This document shows, piece by piece, positions 1-7,939 of a stretch of DNA of 64,000 nucleotides. The DNA lies in assembly GCA_034436555.1 (NCBI GenBank), contig DAOTUU010000014.1, positions 20,800 through 84,799 of the forward strand, written 5' to 3'. Numbering within the stretch: the first letter of the stretch is position 1; each line of letters opens with the position of its first letter. The notes below the pieces were generated by a model that was not told where the DNA came from, did not search any database, and was given only the letters and a program-made list of their open reading frames with translations. This stretch comes from JAFMJV01 sp034436555. Its GTDB lineage: Bacteria > Chloroflexota > Limnocylindria > Limnocylindrales > CSP1-4. Both the position numbers and the translations under genes were made by a program.

Positions 1-710
1 CGGGGGTGGTCCAGCGCGCGCTGGACCATGATCTTGCTGCCCCGGAACGTGTCTCGCCGATGGATGAGCGTGACGTCCGTGGCGAATCGCGTCAGGAACG
101 TGGCCTCCTCCAGCGCGGTGTCGCCGCCGCCCACGACCGCCACGGACCTGCCGCGGAAGAAGAACCCGTCGCAGGTGGCGCAGGCGCTCACGCCGCGGCC
201 GCGCAGCCGGGTCTCGTTCTCCAGGCCCAGCCACAGGGCGCTCGCGCCGGTCGCCACGATGACCGAGTCCGCGGTGTGCTCCTGACCGTCCGCCCACAGG
301 TGGAAGGGGCGCGCGGACAGGTCGATGCGCTCCAGGTCCACGTCCACCAGCTGCGCCCCGAAGCGCTCCGCCTGCTGACGCATCCGGTCCATCAGCTCGG
401 GACCCAGGATGCCGTCCGGGAAGCCCGGGAAGTTCTCGACCTCGCTGGTGATCATCAGCTGGCCGCCGGGCGCGTACCCGCCGATGACGATGGGTGCGAG
501 GTTGGCGCGTGCCGTGTAGATCGCGGCGGTCAGCCCGGCGGGGCCGCTGCCGATGATGGCCACCCGCCGATGCCCCGACCGACCGGGCTCGACGGCGACG
601 GGACCCGCCGGCTGAGGGGTGGCGACGGCGGCCGCGGGATGGGCTGCGTCGTCATCGATCATCGAGATGGCTGGGAAGCCCAGCGTGAGGTCGCTCATGT
701 CGGCGGGCAT
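1..710 (-). CDS. trxB: Thioredoxin reductase, 3' end cut by window edge
   Basis: FAD/NADPH flavoprotein that reduces thioredoxin in the cytoplasm. Reading from 710 leftwards, an Ala/Pro-rich leader of about 45 residues precedes the FAD dinucleotide motif IIGSGPAGLTA, then GYAPGGQLMITSEVENFPGF. The redox-active CATC lies at about 171-182 and the NADPH-binding GGGDTALEEA follows. The open frame runs off the left edge, so the C-terminal FAD segment is missing from view. Two in-frame ATGs (710 and 698) could start it. The N-terminal extension is longer than in the usual 310-320 residue enzyme. Family assignment is firm; thioredoxin rather than a related low-molecular-weight partner is inferred from the CATC motif. 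Confidence 0.93.
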   Translation of the reverse strand, partial: MPADMSDLTLGFPAISMIDDDAAHPAAAVATPQPAGPVAVEPGRSGHRRVAIIGSGPAGLTAAIYTARANLAPIVIGGYAPGGQLMITSEVENFPGFPDGILGPELMDRMRQQAERFGAQLVDVDLERIDLSARPFHLWADGQEHTADSVIVATGASALWLGLENETRLRGRGVSACATCDGFFFRGRSVAVVGGGDTALEEATFLTRFATDVTLIHRRDTFRGSKIMVQRALDHP

Positions 711-759
711 GGTAGCACGGGGATATACTCCCCATGGGTATCCGCTCCGGCGGCCGTGC

Positions 760-1203
760 TCAGGCGCACGTCGCGAGCGTCGCGTCGCGATACCAGACGT
801 GCTCGCCAGACCGCGCGGTGAGCGGGAACCAGCGGTCCGCGCGCGGTCCGGCGCCCCCGGACACGAGCACCCAGGCGGTCAGCGGGTCGCTCGGGATGAG
901 CAGGCCGTGGACCGCGGCCGCGAGCTGCGCGGGCGTACCCAGGAATCCGCCGGACGGCAGCCAGGCCGGTCGATGGACCGCGGTCACCACGTGGCGCTGG
1001 AGCGTGGGCGCGTCCGGCAGCTGGACCAGGTTGAAGGCGTTCACGAAGCAGTCCCGGGCGGTGGGCTCGCGACCCAGCACGGCCGCCCGGGGCGAGGTCC
1101 CCTCGGGGATGGGCGACGGGGTCGGCGGCACGTGCGCGCTCCAACCGCACCCGGCGAGCGACAGGGCGGCGACGAGACGGACGATGGCGCGTGGACGGGT
1201 CAT
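760..1203 (-). CDS. Small predicted lipoprotein of unknown function
   Basis: A 147-residue protein starting MTRPRAIVRL, with a basic N-terminus, a short hydrophobic stretch and a lipobox ending in SLAGC at about residues 15-19. It is therefore probably exported and lipid-anchored. The mature part begins with a Pro/Thr/Ser linker (PPTPSPIPEG) and then a compact domain of about 115 residues that I do not recognise. A longer in-frame start at 1299 exists, but it would bury the signal peptide. A TATCCT box lies about 30 nt upstream. It sits between trxB and the F420 cluster and has no evident functional link to either. Confidence 0.6.
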   Translation of the reverse strand: MTRPRAIVRLVAALSLAGCGWSAHVPPTPSPIPEGTSPRAAVLGREPTARDCFVNAFNLVQLPDAPTLQRHVVTAVHRPAWLPSGGFLGTPAQLAAAVHGLLIPSDPLTAWVLVSGGAGPRADRWFPLTARSGEHVWYRDATLATCA

Positions 1204-1295
1204 CGGCGATCGGGGCGTGCGGACTGATGGTGGGCAGGATACCGCGCCCCGAACGCCCCCCAGGGCGTGGCGCGGGCGCGACCGGGGCCACCGCG

Positions 1296-2213
1296 TCAAT
1301 CCAGCGGGCTGGGGTCCCCGAGATCCCGCAGGTGAGGGATCACCTCGCGCCCGATGAGCTCCAGCCGGGAGAGGTCCCAGGCGTCGCGGATGCTCACGAT
1401 GGTGTGCATCGAGCCTGCGTCCGCCCAGGCCCCCAGGCGGTCCAGCAATGCGCTCGGCGCCAGCGATCCCCGGGAGCCGTCGGCGGAGATCGCGATCCAG
1501 GAGAGGTTGGTCCGCTCGATGGTGTCCGGATCGCGGCCCTCCCGCTCGCAGTGCTCGCGCAGGATCGCGTACTTGTGGCGGACCTGGTCGGGCGACCCGA
1601 AGACGTTGCAGGCGTCGGCGTGGCGTGCCGCCAGCCGGAGCGTCACCAGCTCCCCACCGCCACCCACGAGGATGGGCGGGTGAGGGCGGCGCAGCGACTG
1701 CGGCGCGTTGAGGATCCGCTCGGCCTGGATGTGGTCGCCCCGGAATGGGGCGCCGCTGCCCGCGTCACCGGTCCACCCCTCCCGGACGTAGCGCAGGGTC
1801 TCCTCGAGGATCTCGAAGCGCACCGCGAGCGGCGGCATCGGGAAGCCCAGCCCGCGGGATTCCTCCTCGTTCCAGGCGGCACCGATGCCGAACCAGGCAC
1901 GGCCGCCCGACAGCACGTCGAGCGTCGTGGTGGCCTTGAGCCACAGGCCCGCCTGGCGGTAGTGGATGCCGCCGACCATCAGGCCCAGCCGCGCGCGCGT
2001 CGTCAGCGCCGCGAGGTGGCCGAGTGTCGTGAAGCCCTCGAGCATCGGCTCGTCGGGCCGGCCGATGGAGCGGATCTGGAAGAAGTGGTCCATCACCCAG
2101 ATGGAGTCGAAGCCGACCTCGTCCGCGGTGCGTGCGATGCGGGCGAGCGTGGGTCCGATGGCGGCGTCCCCGCCGGGCCACGAGAACGAGCTGATCTGGA
2201 GACCGAGCTTCAT
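1296..2213 (-). CDS. LLM-class F420-dependent oxidoreductase
   Basis: A 305-residue TIM-barrel protein of the bacterial luciferase-like family. It starts MKLGLQISSFSWPGG, and WVMDHFFQ, RARLGLMVGGIHYR and RAWFGIGAAWNEEESRGLGF are typical of the LLM class that uses F420 (or FMN) as hydride carrier. The ILVGGGGE segment matches the cofactor phosphate-binding region. It is encoded about 70 bp after cofE on the same strand, so an F420-dependent role is likely; the substrate cannot be read from sequence. A TACACT box at 2223-2228 lies 9 nt before the ATG, suggesting its own leaderless or near-leaderless promoter. Confidence 0.88.
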   Translation of the reverse strand: MKLGLQISSFSWPGGDAAIGPTLARIARTADEVGFDSIWVMDHFFQIRSIGRPDEPMLEGFTTLGHLAALTTRARLGLMVGGIHYRQAGLWLKATTTLDVLSGGRAWFGIGAAWNEEESRGLGFPMPPLAVRFEILEETLRYVREGWTGDAGSGAPFRGDHIQAERILNAPQSLRRPHPPILVGGGGELVTLRLAARHADACNVFGSPDQVRHKYAILREHCEREGRDPDTIERTNLSWIAISADGSRGSLAPSALLDRLGAWADAGSMHTIVSIRDAWDLSRLELIGREVIPHLRDLGDPSPLD

Positions 2214-2252
2214 GCGTCCCCGAGTGTACCGGGGCGCACCGCCCGCCCGGCG

Positions 2253-2310
2253 TCAGCGGAACAGGTCCGCGGGGGGCGGCATCAGCGGAACAGGTCGGCG
2301 GAGGGCGGCA
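2253..2310. repeat. 29-bp tandem duplication at the end of cofE
   Basis: Two copies (2253-2281 and 2282-2310) differ at two positions. The right copy encodes the last residues of cofE (LMPPSADLFR); the left copy would encode nearly the same end in another frame. The stop codon forms at the copy junction, so the protein end is unchanged. Confidence 0.85.
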
Positions 2311-3070
2311 TCAGCGCCGAGCCGGTCACCGTGTCCTCGCCCGGCGGCAGCGTGGCGCCGCGCACCAGCACCAGCGGCAGGCCGCTCGTCTTGCCCGAGG
2401 CGAGCTCGGCCGCCGACGCGATCTCGTCGGCGACCGCAACCACCGTCGCCTGCATCACGCGCCCGGCGGTGTCCGGCCGCCCGCGCTGGTCATCGAGGGG
2501 GGAGAACCCGGCCACGCCCAGGGCCACGTCCACGATGCCCCAGCGCCACGGCCGCCCGAACGAGTCGCTCACGATCACGCCCACCGCGACGCCCATGTCC
2601 GCTCGGACGCGCTCCCGGATCTCGCGCGCCGAACGATCGGGGTCGGCGGGCAGGAGCGTCACGGTGTCCGCCGCGCCCACGTTCGAGGCGTCCACGCCGG
2701 CGTTCGCGCACACGTAGCCGTGGCGGGTCCGGCCGATGACCACGCCCTTCTCCATGCGCAGCACCTCCACCGACTCCCGCAGCACGACCTCCACCTGGCG
2801 CGGGTCGCGGGCCCATCGCTCCGCGAAGGCGACGGCCTCCGGGCGCGGCGTGACCGTGGTGAGATCCACGATGGCGCCCTCTGCCTTGGACACCACCTTC
2901 TGGGTCACCACCAGCACGTCCCCCGGTCGCGGGCCCAGGTCGGGCTCCCGGGCCAGCAGTCCCCGCCAGGCGTCCACGATCAGCCCGCCCAGGTCGTCGC
3001 CGGGCCGCACCTCCGGCAGCGCCGGCAGGGCGACCGCCAGCAGCCGATGGGCCTGCTCGTCCTCCGTCAT
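2282..3070 (-). CDS. cofE: Coenzyme F420-0:L-glutamate ligase
   Basis: Adds L-glutamate to F420-0 with GTP, the tail-building step of coenzyme F420. The 262-residue protein shows the CofE signatures VLVVTQKVVSKAEG, VLRMEKGVVIGRTRHGYVC with ANAGVDASNV, and SDSFGRPWRWG. It is a single-domain enzyme without the C-terminal FMN domain fused in mycobacterial FbiB, so a separate dehydro-F420 reductase would be expected elsewhere. The ATG overlaps the cofC stop by 4 nt (ATGA, 3067-3070), which fixes the start and implies translational coupling. Confidence 0.95.
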   Translation of the reverse strand: MTEDEQAHRLLAVALPALPEVRPGDDLGGLIVDAWRGLLAREPDLGPRPGDVLVVTQKVVSKAEGAIVDLTTVTPRPEAVAFAERWARDPRQVEVVLRESVEVLRMEKGVVIGRTRHGYVCANAGVDASNVGAADTVTLLPADPDRSAREIRERVRADMGVAVGVIVSDSFGRPWRWGIVDVALGVAGFSPLDDQRGRPDTAGRVMQATVVAVADEIASAAELASGKTSGLPLVLVRGATLPPGEDTVTGSALMPPSADLFR

Positions 3071-3831
3071 GCCGCGGGCCGTCCCAGGCGCATCAGCGAG
3101 GACAGCTCCGTGGGCGAGAGGAGCTCCAGGTCCTCGGGGGTGTCCAGGTCGAAGCCGAACGACGCGTCCTGGACCACCTGGACCGACGCGCCCAGGTGCG
3201 CGGCGGCCCGGATGTGCGCCTCGAACGAGGCGGCGCCGAAGGATGGCTCGATGACCGCGGGCGGGCGGAGCAGCAGCGCGTTCGTGCCCTGTCGCGCGTC
3301 CGACGGTGCGATCGCCACGAGCGGACCGCCGCCGCTCGCCGCGAGCGCGGCGTCCGCCGCCTCCAGGAGCCCGTCGAGGGCCGCCACGTCCATGTGCGGC
3401 AGGTCCGCGGGCACGATGAGCACCGAGCCCGCCCCCTCCGAGATCGCGACGTCGCGGGCCAGCTGGAGGCCCTCGTTGAGCCCCTCGCCGTACTGCCGGA
3501 TGGTGGTCACGCCGAGGCCCCGCAGGCTCGCCAGGAGCGGGGCGTCCGGGCTCACCACGAGCACCCGCGAGAGCGGCTCCCAGCGGGCGAGCACGTCCAG
3601 GGTGCGTCGCAGCATCCCCAGCACGAGCTCCTCCCGCTCCTCCGCGTCGAGGGCGCCGCCGAGGCGCGCCTTGCCCGTGGCGAGCGACCGCAGCGGCACG
3701 ATCGCGAACAGCGGCGCGAACGCGGTCGACGCGGGCGGCGCGGTTTGCGCGGGCGGCGCGGTTTGCGCGGGCGGCGCGGGCGGCGGGGCGGAGGGCGCGC
3801 GGCCGGATCCGCGGGCGGACGTGTGCATCAT
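3067..3831 (-). CDS. cofC: 2-phospho-L-lactate / phosphoenolpyruvate guanylyltransferase
   Basis: Activates 2-phospholactate or PEP with GTP for F420 synthesis (CofC/FbiD). After an Ala/Pro-rich leader of about 38 residues with a tandem PPAQTA repeat comes the nucleotidyltransferase core: FAIVPLRSLATGKARLGG, VLVVSPDAPLLASLRGLG, GEGLNEGLQLARD, VLIVPADLPHMD, RQGTNALLLRPP and LDTPEDLELL. The repeat is visible in DNA near 3735-3785. Two adjacent ATGs (3831, 3828) follow a TACCAT box (3835-3840), which favours the second as a leaderless start, though the gene also lies 12 bp after cofD. Whether the substrate is lactate- or PEP-derived cannot be decided here. Confidence 0.93.
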   Translation of the reverse strand: MMHTSARGSGRAPSAPPPAPPAQTAPPAQTAPPASTAFAPLFAIVPLRSLATGKARLGGALDAEEREELVLGMLRRTLDVLARWEPLSRVLVVSPDAPLLASLRGLGVTTIRQYGEGLNEGLQLARDVAISEGAGSVLIVPADLPHMDVAALDGLLEAADAALAASGGGPLVAIAPSDARQGTNALLLRPPAVIEPSFGAASFEAHIRAAAHLGASVQVVQDASFGFDLDTPEDLELLSPTELSSLMRLGRPAA

Positions 3832-3843
3832 CGAATGGTATGC

Positions 3844-4851
3844 CTACGCGGTCCCCGCGGGCAGGAACCGGTCGAGGATGGCGCCGCCCAGCCGCTCCCG
3901 GCCTGCGGCGTCGCCCATCACGGTGTCCAGCAGCACGAGCGCCTCGGGACCGGAGGTGCGGATCGCGTCCGCGAGGGCCGCGTCCCGCTCGTCGATGACG
4001 AAGGCGTCCACGAGGCTCGGATGGCGCTCCCGGTAATGGGCCACCACGCCCGCGGCGCTGGCCGCGCGGCCCTCGATCGTCTGGAGCATCCGGTCCGCGG
4101 GACCGCGGAGCGCCGCGCCGCCGACGATCGGGCTCACCGCCACGCACGCGGCGGGTGCGGCGGCGATGGCGTCGGCGATGCCGGGCACCGCGAGGATCGT
4201 GCCGATGGACACGAACGGGTTGGACGGCGCGAACACGACGAGCTCCGCGTCGGCGATGGCCGCGAGCACCTCCGGCGTGGGCGTGGCGCGCTCCACCCCC
4301 GCATGGCGCACCGCGCCCACGTCCACCGCGTGATGGCGGTGGACGAAGTACTCCTGGAACGCCAGCCAGCGGCCATCGACCCGCAGCTCGGTCCGGACCG
4401 CGTCATCGGTCATGGGCAGGAGGCGCCCCGGGACGCCCAGGGCGGCCGCCAGGCGGGCGGTCAGCGTGGTCAGGCGCTCTCCGGCGCGGAGCGCCTGCGT
4501 CCGGACCAGGTGTGTCGCGATGTCCCGGTCTCCCAGTCCGAACCAGGTCTCCGCGCCGTATCGCGCCAGCATGTCGCCCGCCGACCAGGTCTCGTCGCGG
4601 ACGCCCCATCCGGTGGTCTCGTTGGCCCAGCCGGACAGGGTGTACATCACGGTGTCCAGGTCGGGCGACACGCTCAGGCCGTGGAGCTCCAGGTCGTCGC
4701 CGGTGTTGACCACGACCGCGAGGTCCAGGCCGGATCCGCCCCCAGCCAGTCGGGCCGCGGACGCCAGCGACAGCCCGTGGCTGAGCTTCGCCCCGCCGAA
4801 CCCGCCCGCCAGCACGACGACCCGGCGCGGGGCCGGCGCGCGGACGGTCAT
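3844..4851 (-). CDS. cofD: 2-phospho-L-lactate transferase (F420-0 synthesis)
   Basis: Transfers the activated lactyl or enolpyruvyl phosphate to the deazaflavin Fo, giving F420-0 (CofD/FbiA). The 335-residue protein carries VVLAGGFGGAKLSHGL at residues 12-27, NTGDDLELHGLSVSPDLDTV, LGDRDIATHLVRTQALRAGE, LLPMTDD, and FAPSNPFVSIGTILAVPG. These cover the CofD fold and its substrate loops along the full family length. The ATG overlaps the upstream PPOX stop by 4 nt (4848-4851), so a longer in-frame start further upstream is rejected. It is the second gene of the F420 operon. Confidence 0.95.
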   Translation of the reverse strand: MTVRAPAPRRVVVLAGGFGGAKLSHGLSLASAARLAGGGSGLDLAVVVNTGDDLELHGLSVSPDLDTVMYTLSGWANETTGWGVRDETWSAGDMLARYGAETWFGLGDRDIATHLVRTQALRAGERLTTLTARLAAALGVPGRLLPMTDDAVRTELRVDGRWLAFQEYFVHRHHAVDVGAVRHAGVERATPTPEVLAAIADAELVVFAPSNPFVSIGTILAVPGIADAIAAAPAACVAVSPIVGGAALRGPADRMLQTIEGRAASAAGVVAHYRERHPSLVDAFVIDERDAALADAIRTSGPEALVLLDTVMGDAAGRERLGGAILDRFLPAGTA

Positions 4852-5285
4852 CCCTCGAGGTGGACGGTGATCGATCGGGGGACGAGGTGGAACGAGATCC
4901 GCTCCTGCGTCCGGAAGACCGCCAGGAGCGCCTCGTGCGCCGCCGTGTCGTCCCCCCGGTAGCGTTCGGCGAGCGCGCAGATGTCCTCCACGCCCTGGGC
5001 CCGGTCGCCCGCCTCGGCGGCCTCGCCCCGGATGGTGACCCACCGCGCCCCTGCCTCCACGGCGAGCGCGCAGCGCGGATCCCGCCGGAGGTTCGCGGGC
5101 CAGATCCGACCGGCCTTGGAGTTCATGAGGATGGAGCCGTCCTCGAGCACCGAGTACCAGACGACCGCGAGGTGCGGCGTGCCGTCGGGATTGATGGTCG
5201 CGATCGTGCCGTAGCGCAGCGGGTCGTCCACGAAGTCGAGCGCCGCGCCCTCGAGACGCGAGACGGGCGGGGTGTTGTCAGCCAC
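4848..5285 (-). CDS. PPOX-class (F420-dependent type) flavin/deazaflavin oxidoreductase
   Basis: A 145-residue split-beta-barrel protein of the pyridoxamine-phosphate-oxidase-like superfamily. Recognisable segments are YGTIATINPDGTPHLAVVWY, ILMNSKAGRIWPANLRRDP and WVTIRGEAAE, the pattern of the F420-binding FDOR-B subgroup. The start is a GTG at 5285 preceded by AGGAGG. Its stop overlaps cofD by 4 nt, so it leads the F420 operon and probably uses the cofactor that operon makes. The substrate is unknown; a few relatives bind FMN or heme instead. Confidence 0.85.
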   Translation of the reverse strand: MADNTPPVSRLEGAALDFVDDPLRYGTIATINPDGTPHLAVVWYSVLEDGSILMNSKAGRIWPANLRRDPRCALAVEAGARWVTIRGEAAEAGDRAQGVEDICALAERYRGDDTAAHEALLAVFRTQERISFHLVPRSITVHLEG

Positions 5286-5309
5286 GGATGCCTCCTTGGG
5301 CAGGGGAGA

Positions 5310-5331
5310 GCAGGCCGCGTCCGCGGCCTGC
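5310..5331 (-). terminator. Hairpin after the sugar dehydrogenase gene
   Basis: A perfect 10-bp GC-rich stem (GCAGGCCGCG with CGCGGCCTGC) closed by a 2-nt loop lies 18 nt beyond the stop of the gene ending at 5349 and before the PPOX start. There is no clear U-tract, so this is probably a GC-rich terminator-like or 3'-stabilising hairpin. Confidence 0.5.
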
Positions 5332-5348
5332 CGCTGGGTCAGGACGGA

Positions 5349-6953
5349 TCAGCGTCGGGACCTGCCCTCGAGGCGGTAGATGCCGGTCGCCTTGTTGAGG
5401 GTGTAGTCGATGACGTAGATCTCGCCCTTGTTGTCCACGCCCATGGAGCTGATGGCGAGACCCGTGTCGACCGCGATGCTGGCCGCCTGGCGATCGGCGC
5501 CCGCCGAGTCGAGCTTCCAGATCGTCCCCGAGCAGTAGTCGCCGAAGAAGTACCACGAGCGCATCGCCGGGAACCGCTCGCCGCGGTAGACGTAGCCGCC
5601 CGTGATGGCGCACTGGAAGCCGCCCTTCCCGACCACGTGGCGGTAGGCGGTGATGGGCATCGTGAGCTTGCCCGCGCCCTTCACCGTCCGACAGCCGGTC
5701 GGTGGGTTGTAGCAGTCGGGGCCCTCCATCAGCCGCCAGCCGAGGTTGGCGCCCTTGCCGCGCCGGGGCGCCTCCAGGCGGTTGACCTCCTCCCAGTCGT
5801 GCATCCCGACATCGGTGATCCACAGGTCGCCCGTGACCCGGTCGAAGCTCCAGCGCCAGGGGTTGCGCACGCCCCGCAGCCAGATCTCGGGACGCGCACC
5901 CCGCTTGCCCACGTACGGGTTGTCGTCCGGGATCGTGTAGCGCGCCGACCGCCGGCCCTTGCCGTCGGGGTCGACCGGGTCGATGCGCAGGAACTTGCCG
6001 AAGATCGTGGACAGGTCCTGGGCCCGGTTGTCGGGGTCGCCGGGGTCGTTCGGGCCGCCGTCGAAGCCGCCGTCGCCCATCCCGATCCAGAGGTAGCCGT
6101 CCGGCCCGAAGGTCATGTTGCCGCCCCAGTGGAAGTCGCGCGGCTTGTACTCCGTGATGAGGTTGCGGCGCCACTTGGGGTCCGCGCGGTCGGGGTCGTC
6201 CTTGCTGACGCGCCGCTCGTCCAGGTACCACGCGTGACCGGGTCCGGCGTACGTCACGTAGAACCGTCCGGACTCGGCGTAGTCGGGCGGGAAGGCCAGT
6301 CCCAGCAGGCCCTTCTCGCCGCAGCACGAGACGCGGTTCCGGAAGTCCAGGAACGTGCCGGCCTTCCGGTACGTGCCGTCCTTGTTCGGCTTGAGCACCA
6401 CGATGTAGCCCAGCTGCTCCAGCACGAACAGCCGATCGTCGCCGGCGTTCACGAGGCCGTTGGGATTCTCGAAGCCATCGGCGACCTTGCGCAGCGTCAG
6501 CGACACCGGCCGGACCTTGACCACCTTGTCACCGCTGTGCGGTCGGACCGATGGGTCGGGCGAGGCCAGCGGCGCGCACGGGTCGAAGGTGGGGATCGGC
6601 GACGGCTCCGGACTGGCGAGAGGGTCGACTGACGGCGGCGCGGACGGCACGGCGCCGGGTGCCGGGGAGGATGCGACGCTCGGCGCCGACGAGGGCACGG
6701 CGCCGATGGCCGGGCTGGCGCCCGGGAGCACCGATGCCGCGGGCGATGGCTGGGCCGACGGGAGCGGGCTGGCACACGGGTCGATGGTGGGCGCCGGGCT
6801 CACCGCGGGAGCCTCGCTGGCGACCGGTGCCGTGGCCGGCGACGGGCTGGGAGCGGGGCTGGCGCCCGGATCCTGCGCGGTGACCGCGCCTGCGGACAGG
6901 AGCAGCCCGCCCGCGAGCAGCAGCGAGCCGGCGCGGCGAAGACCGATGGACAT
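5349..6953 (-). CDS. Secreted PQQ-dependent sugar dehydrogenase (GSDH family)
   Basis: A 534-residue exported six-bladed propeller of the glucose/sorbosone dehydrogenase family, expected to oxidise aldoses to lactones outside the membrane if PQQ is available. Residues 1-26 form a signal peptide ending AGAVTAQ. About 120 residues of Ala/Ser/Pro linker follow, containing repeated DPCASP/DPCAPL motifs. The catalytic domain has VADGFENPNGLV, GEKGLLGLAFPPDY, HWGGNMTFGPDGYLWIGMGD, GVRNPWRWSFDRVTGDLWI, and FPAMRSWYFFGDYCSG. The usual histidine/arginine framework of GSDH is present, but the substrate is unknown. No PQQ synthesis genes are in view. Confidence 0.88.
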   Translation of the reverse strand: MSIGLRRAGSLLLAGGLLLSAGAVTAQDPGASPAPSPSPATAPVASEAPAVSPAPTIDPCASPLPSAQPSPAASVLPGASPAIGAVPSSAPSVASSPAPGAVPSAPPSVDPLASPEPSPIPTFDPCAPLASPDPSVRPHSGDKVVKVRPVSLTLRKVADGFENPNGLVNAGDDRLFVLEQLGYIVVLKPNKDGTYRKAGTFLDFRNRVSCCGEKGLLGLAFPPDYAESGRFYVTYAGPGHAWYLDERRVSKDDPDRADPKWRRNLITEYKPRDFHWGGNMTFGPDGYLWIGMGDGGFDGGPNDPGDPDNRAQDLSTIFGKFLRIDPVDPDGKGRRSARYTIPDDNPYVGKRGARPEIWLRGVRNPWRWSFDRVTGDLWITDVGMHDWEEVNRLEAPRRGKGANLGWRLMEGPDCYNPPTGCRTVKGAGKLTMPITAYRHVVGKGGFQCAITGGYVYRGERFPAMRSWYFFGDYCSGTIWKLDSAGADRQAASIAVDTGLAISSMGVDNKGEIYVIDYTLNKATGIYRLEGRSRR

Positions 6954-7172
6954 CGTGATGGGGCCTCCCGTGCAGGCGCGGGTCAGAAGGTCGAGGACGG
7001 GGTGGGGGTTCCGCCCGATGATAGGCGTGAACGCGGCTCGGCGCCGTCACGGGGAGCCGGAGGCCCCACGCGCGGCCGTGCCGGCTCACCCGAGACGGCG
7101 CGACCGGTGTCGTGATGGCCGGCTGCCGGTAGACTGCCGGATGCCCGACCACCGACCCAGGAGTGCCCACGC

Positions 7173-7922
7173 ATGCCCCAGATCCACCTGCGCGCCGAGG
7201 ATGGCGACTATGCCCCGCTGGTGCTGCTGCCCGGCGACCCCAAGCGCGCGACGCGCATCGCGTCGCTGTTCGACGGGGGCCTCGCGGCCGCCCGCCAGGT
7301 GAACGAGCATCGTTCGCTGCTGGGCTACACGGGCACCTACAGGGGCGTCCCGGTGAGCGTCCAGACCACGGGCATGGGCACGCCCAGCTTCTCCATCGTG
7401 GTGGAGGAGCTGCTGCGCCTGGGTGCGCGGCGGCTCATCCGCGTGGGCACCACGGGCGGCATCGGCCGGGGCATCCGGACCGGCGACCTGGTCATCGCCA
7501 CGGGCGCCACGCCCGTGGACGGGGCCACCCGCACGTACCTCCACGGCGACCCGTTCGCGCCGGTGCCCGACTTCGGGCTCACGCGGGCGCTCGTGGACGC
7601 GGCGGCCGCGCGGGGCGTCACACCCGCCATCGGTCCGGTGGCGACCGTGGACGTGTTCTACAACCCCGACGAGGACTACGTCACGAAGTGGCGCGGCCGG
7701 GGCATCCTGGGCTTCGAGATGGAGGCCAGCGCGCTGTTCTACCTCGCGGCTCGGGCGCAGGGCGCTGGCCAGGATGTGCGGGCCGCCTGTGTGCTCACCG
7801 TGTCCGACACGCTCACCGAGGACGAGGACTACGAGACCACCTACCTGAGCCTCGACGACCTGGAGCGGGCGACCGACCGGATGATCGAGATCGCCCTGGA
7901 CGCCGGGACCGCGGCCGGCTGA
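7173..7922 (+). CDS. deoD: Purine nucleoside phosphorylase (DeoD/Udp family)
   Basis: Phosphorolysis of nucleosides to base and (deoxy)ribose-1-phosphate. The 249-residue length and the motifs VLLPGDPKRATRIA, TTGMGTPSFSIVVEELL, RVGTTGGIGRGIRTGDLVIA, GFEMEASALFYLAA and TVSDTLTEDED are those of the hexameric DeoD/uridine phosphorylase family. Glu and Met in FEMEAS bind ribose, and the Asp in SDTL is where purine-specific enzymes place the catalytic acid, so a purine substrate is favoured. The start is ATG 7173 after AGGAG about 12 nt upstream. A TAGACT box near 7131 is a plausible promoter. The following LLM gene is 17 bp away. Confidence 0.88.
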   Translation: MPQIHLRAEDGDYAPLVLLPGDPKRATRIASLFDGGLAAARQVNEHRSLLGYTGTYRGVPVSVQTTGMGTPSFSIVVEELLRLGARRLIRVGTTGGIGRGIRTGDLVIATGATPVDGATRTYLHGDPFAPVPDFGLTRALVDAAAARGVTPAIGPVATVDVFYNPDEDYVTKWRGRGILGFEMEASALFYLAARAQGAGQDVRAACVLTVSDTLTEDEDYETTYLSLDDLERATDRMIEIALDAGTAAG

Positions 7923-7939
7923 CCACCGGACGTCGGTCG

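Noticed and set aside
3067..4147. Fusion of cofE with an upstream in-frame extension (about 620 residues).
   Set aside because: The extension is antisense-like Arg/Gly/Ala sequence in another frame of cofC; CofE family length fits a start at 3070.
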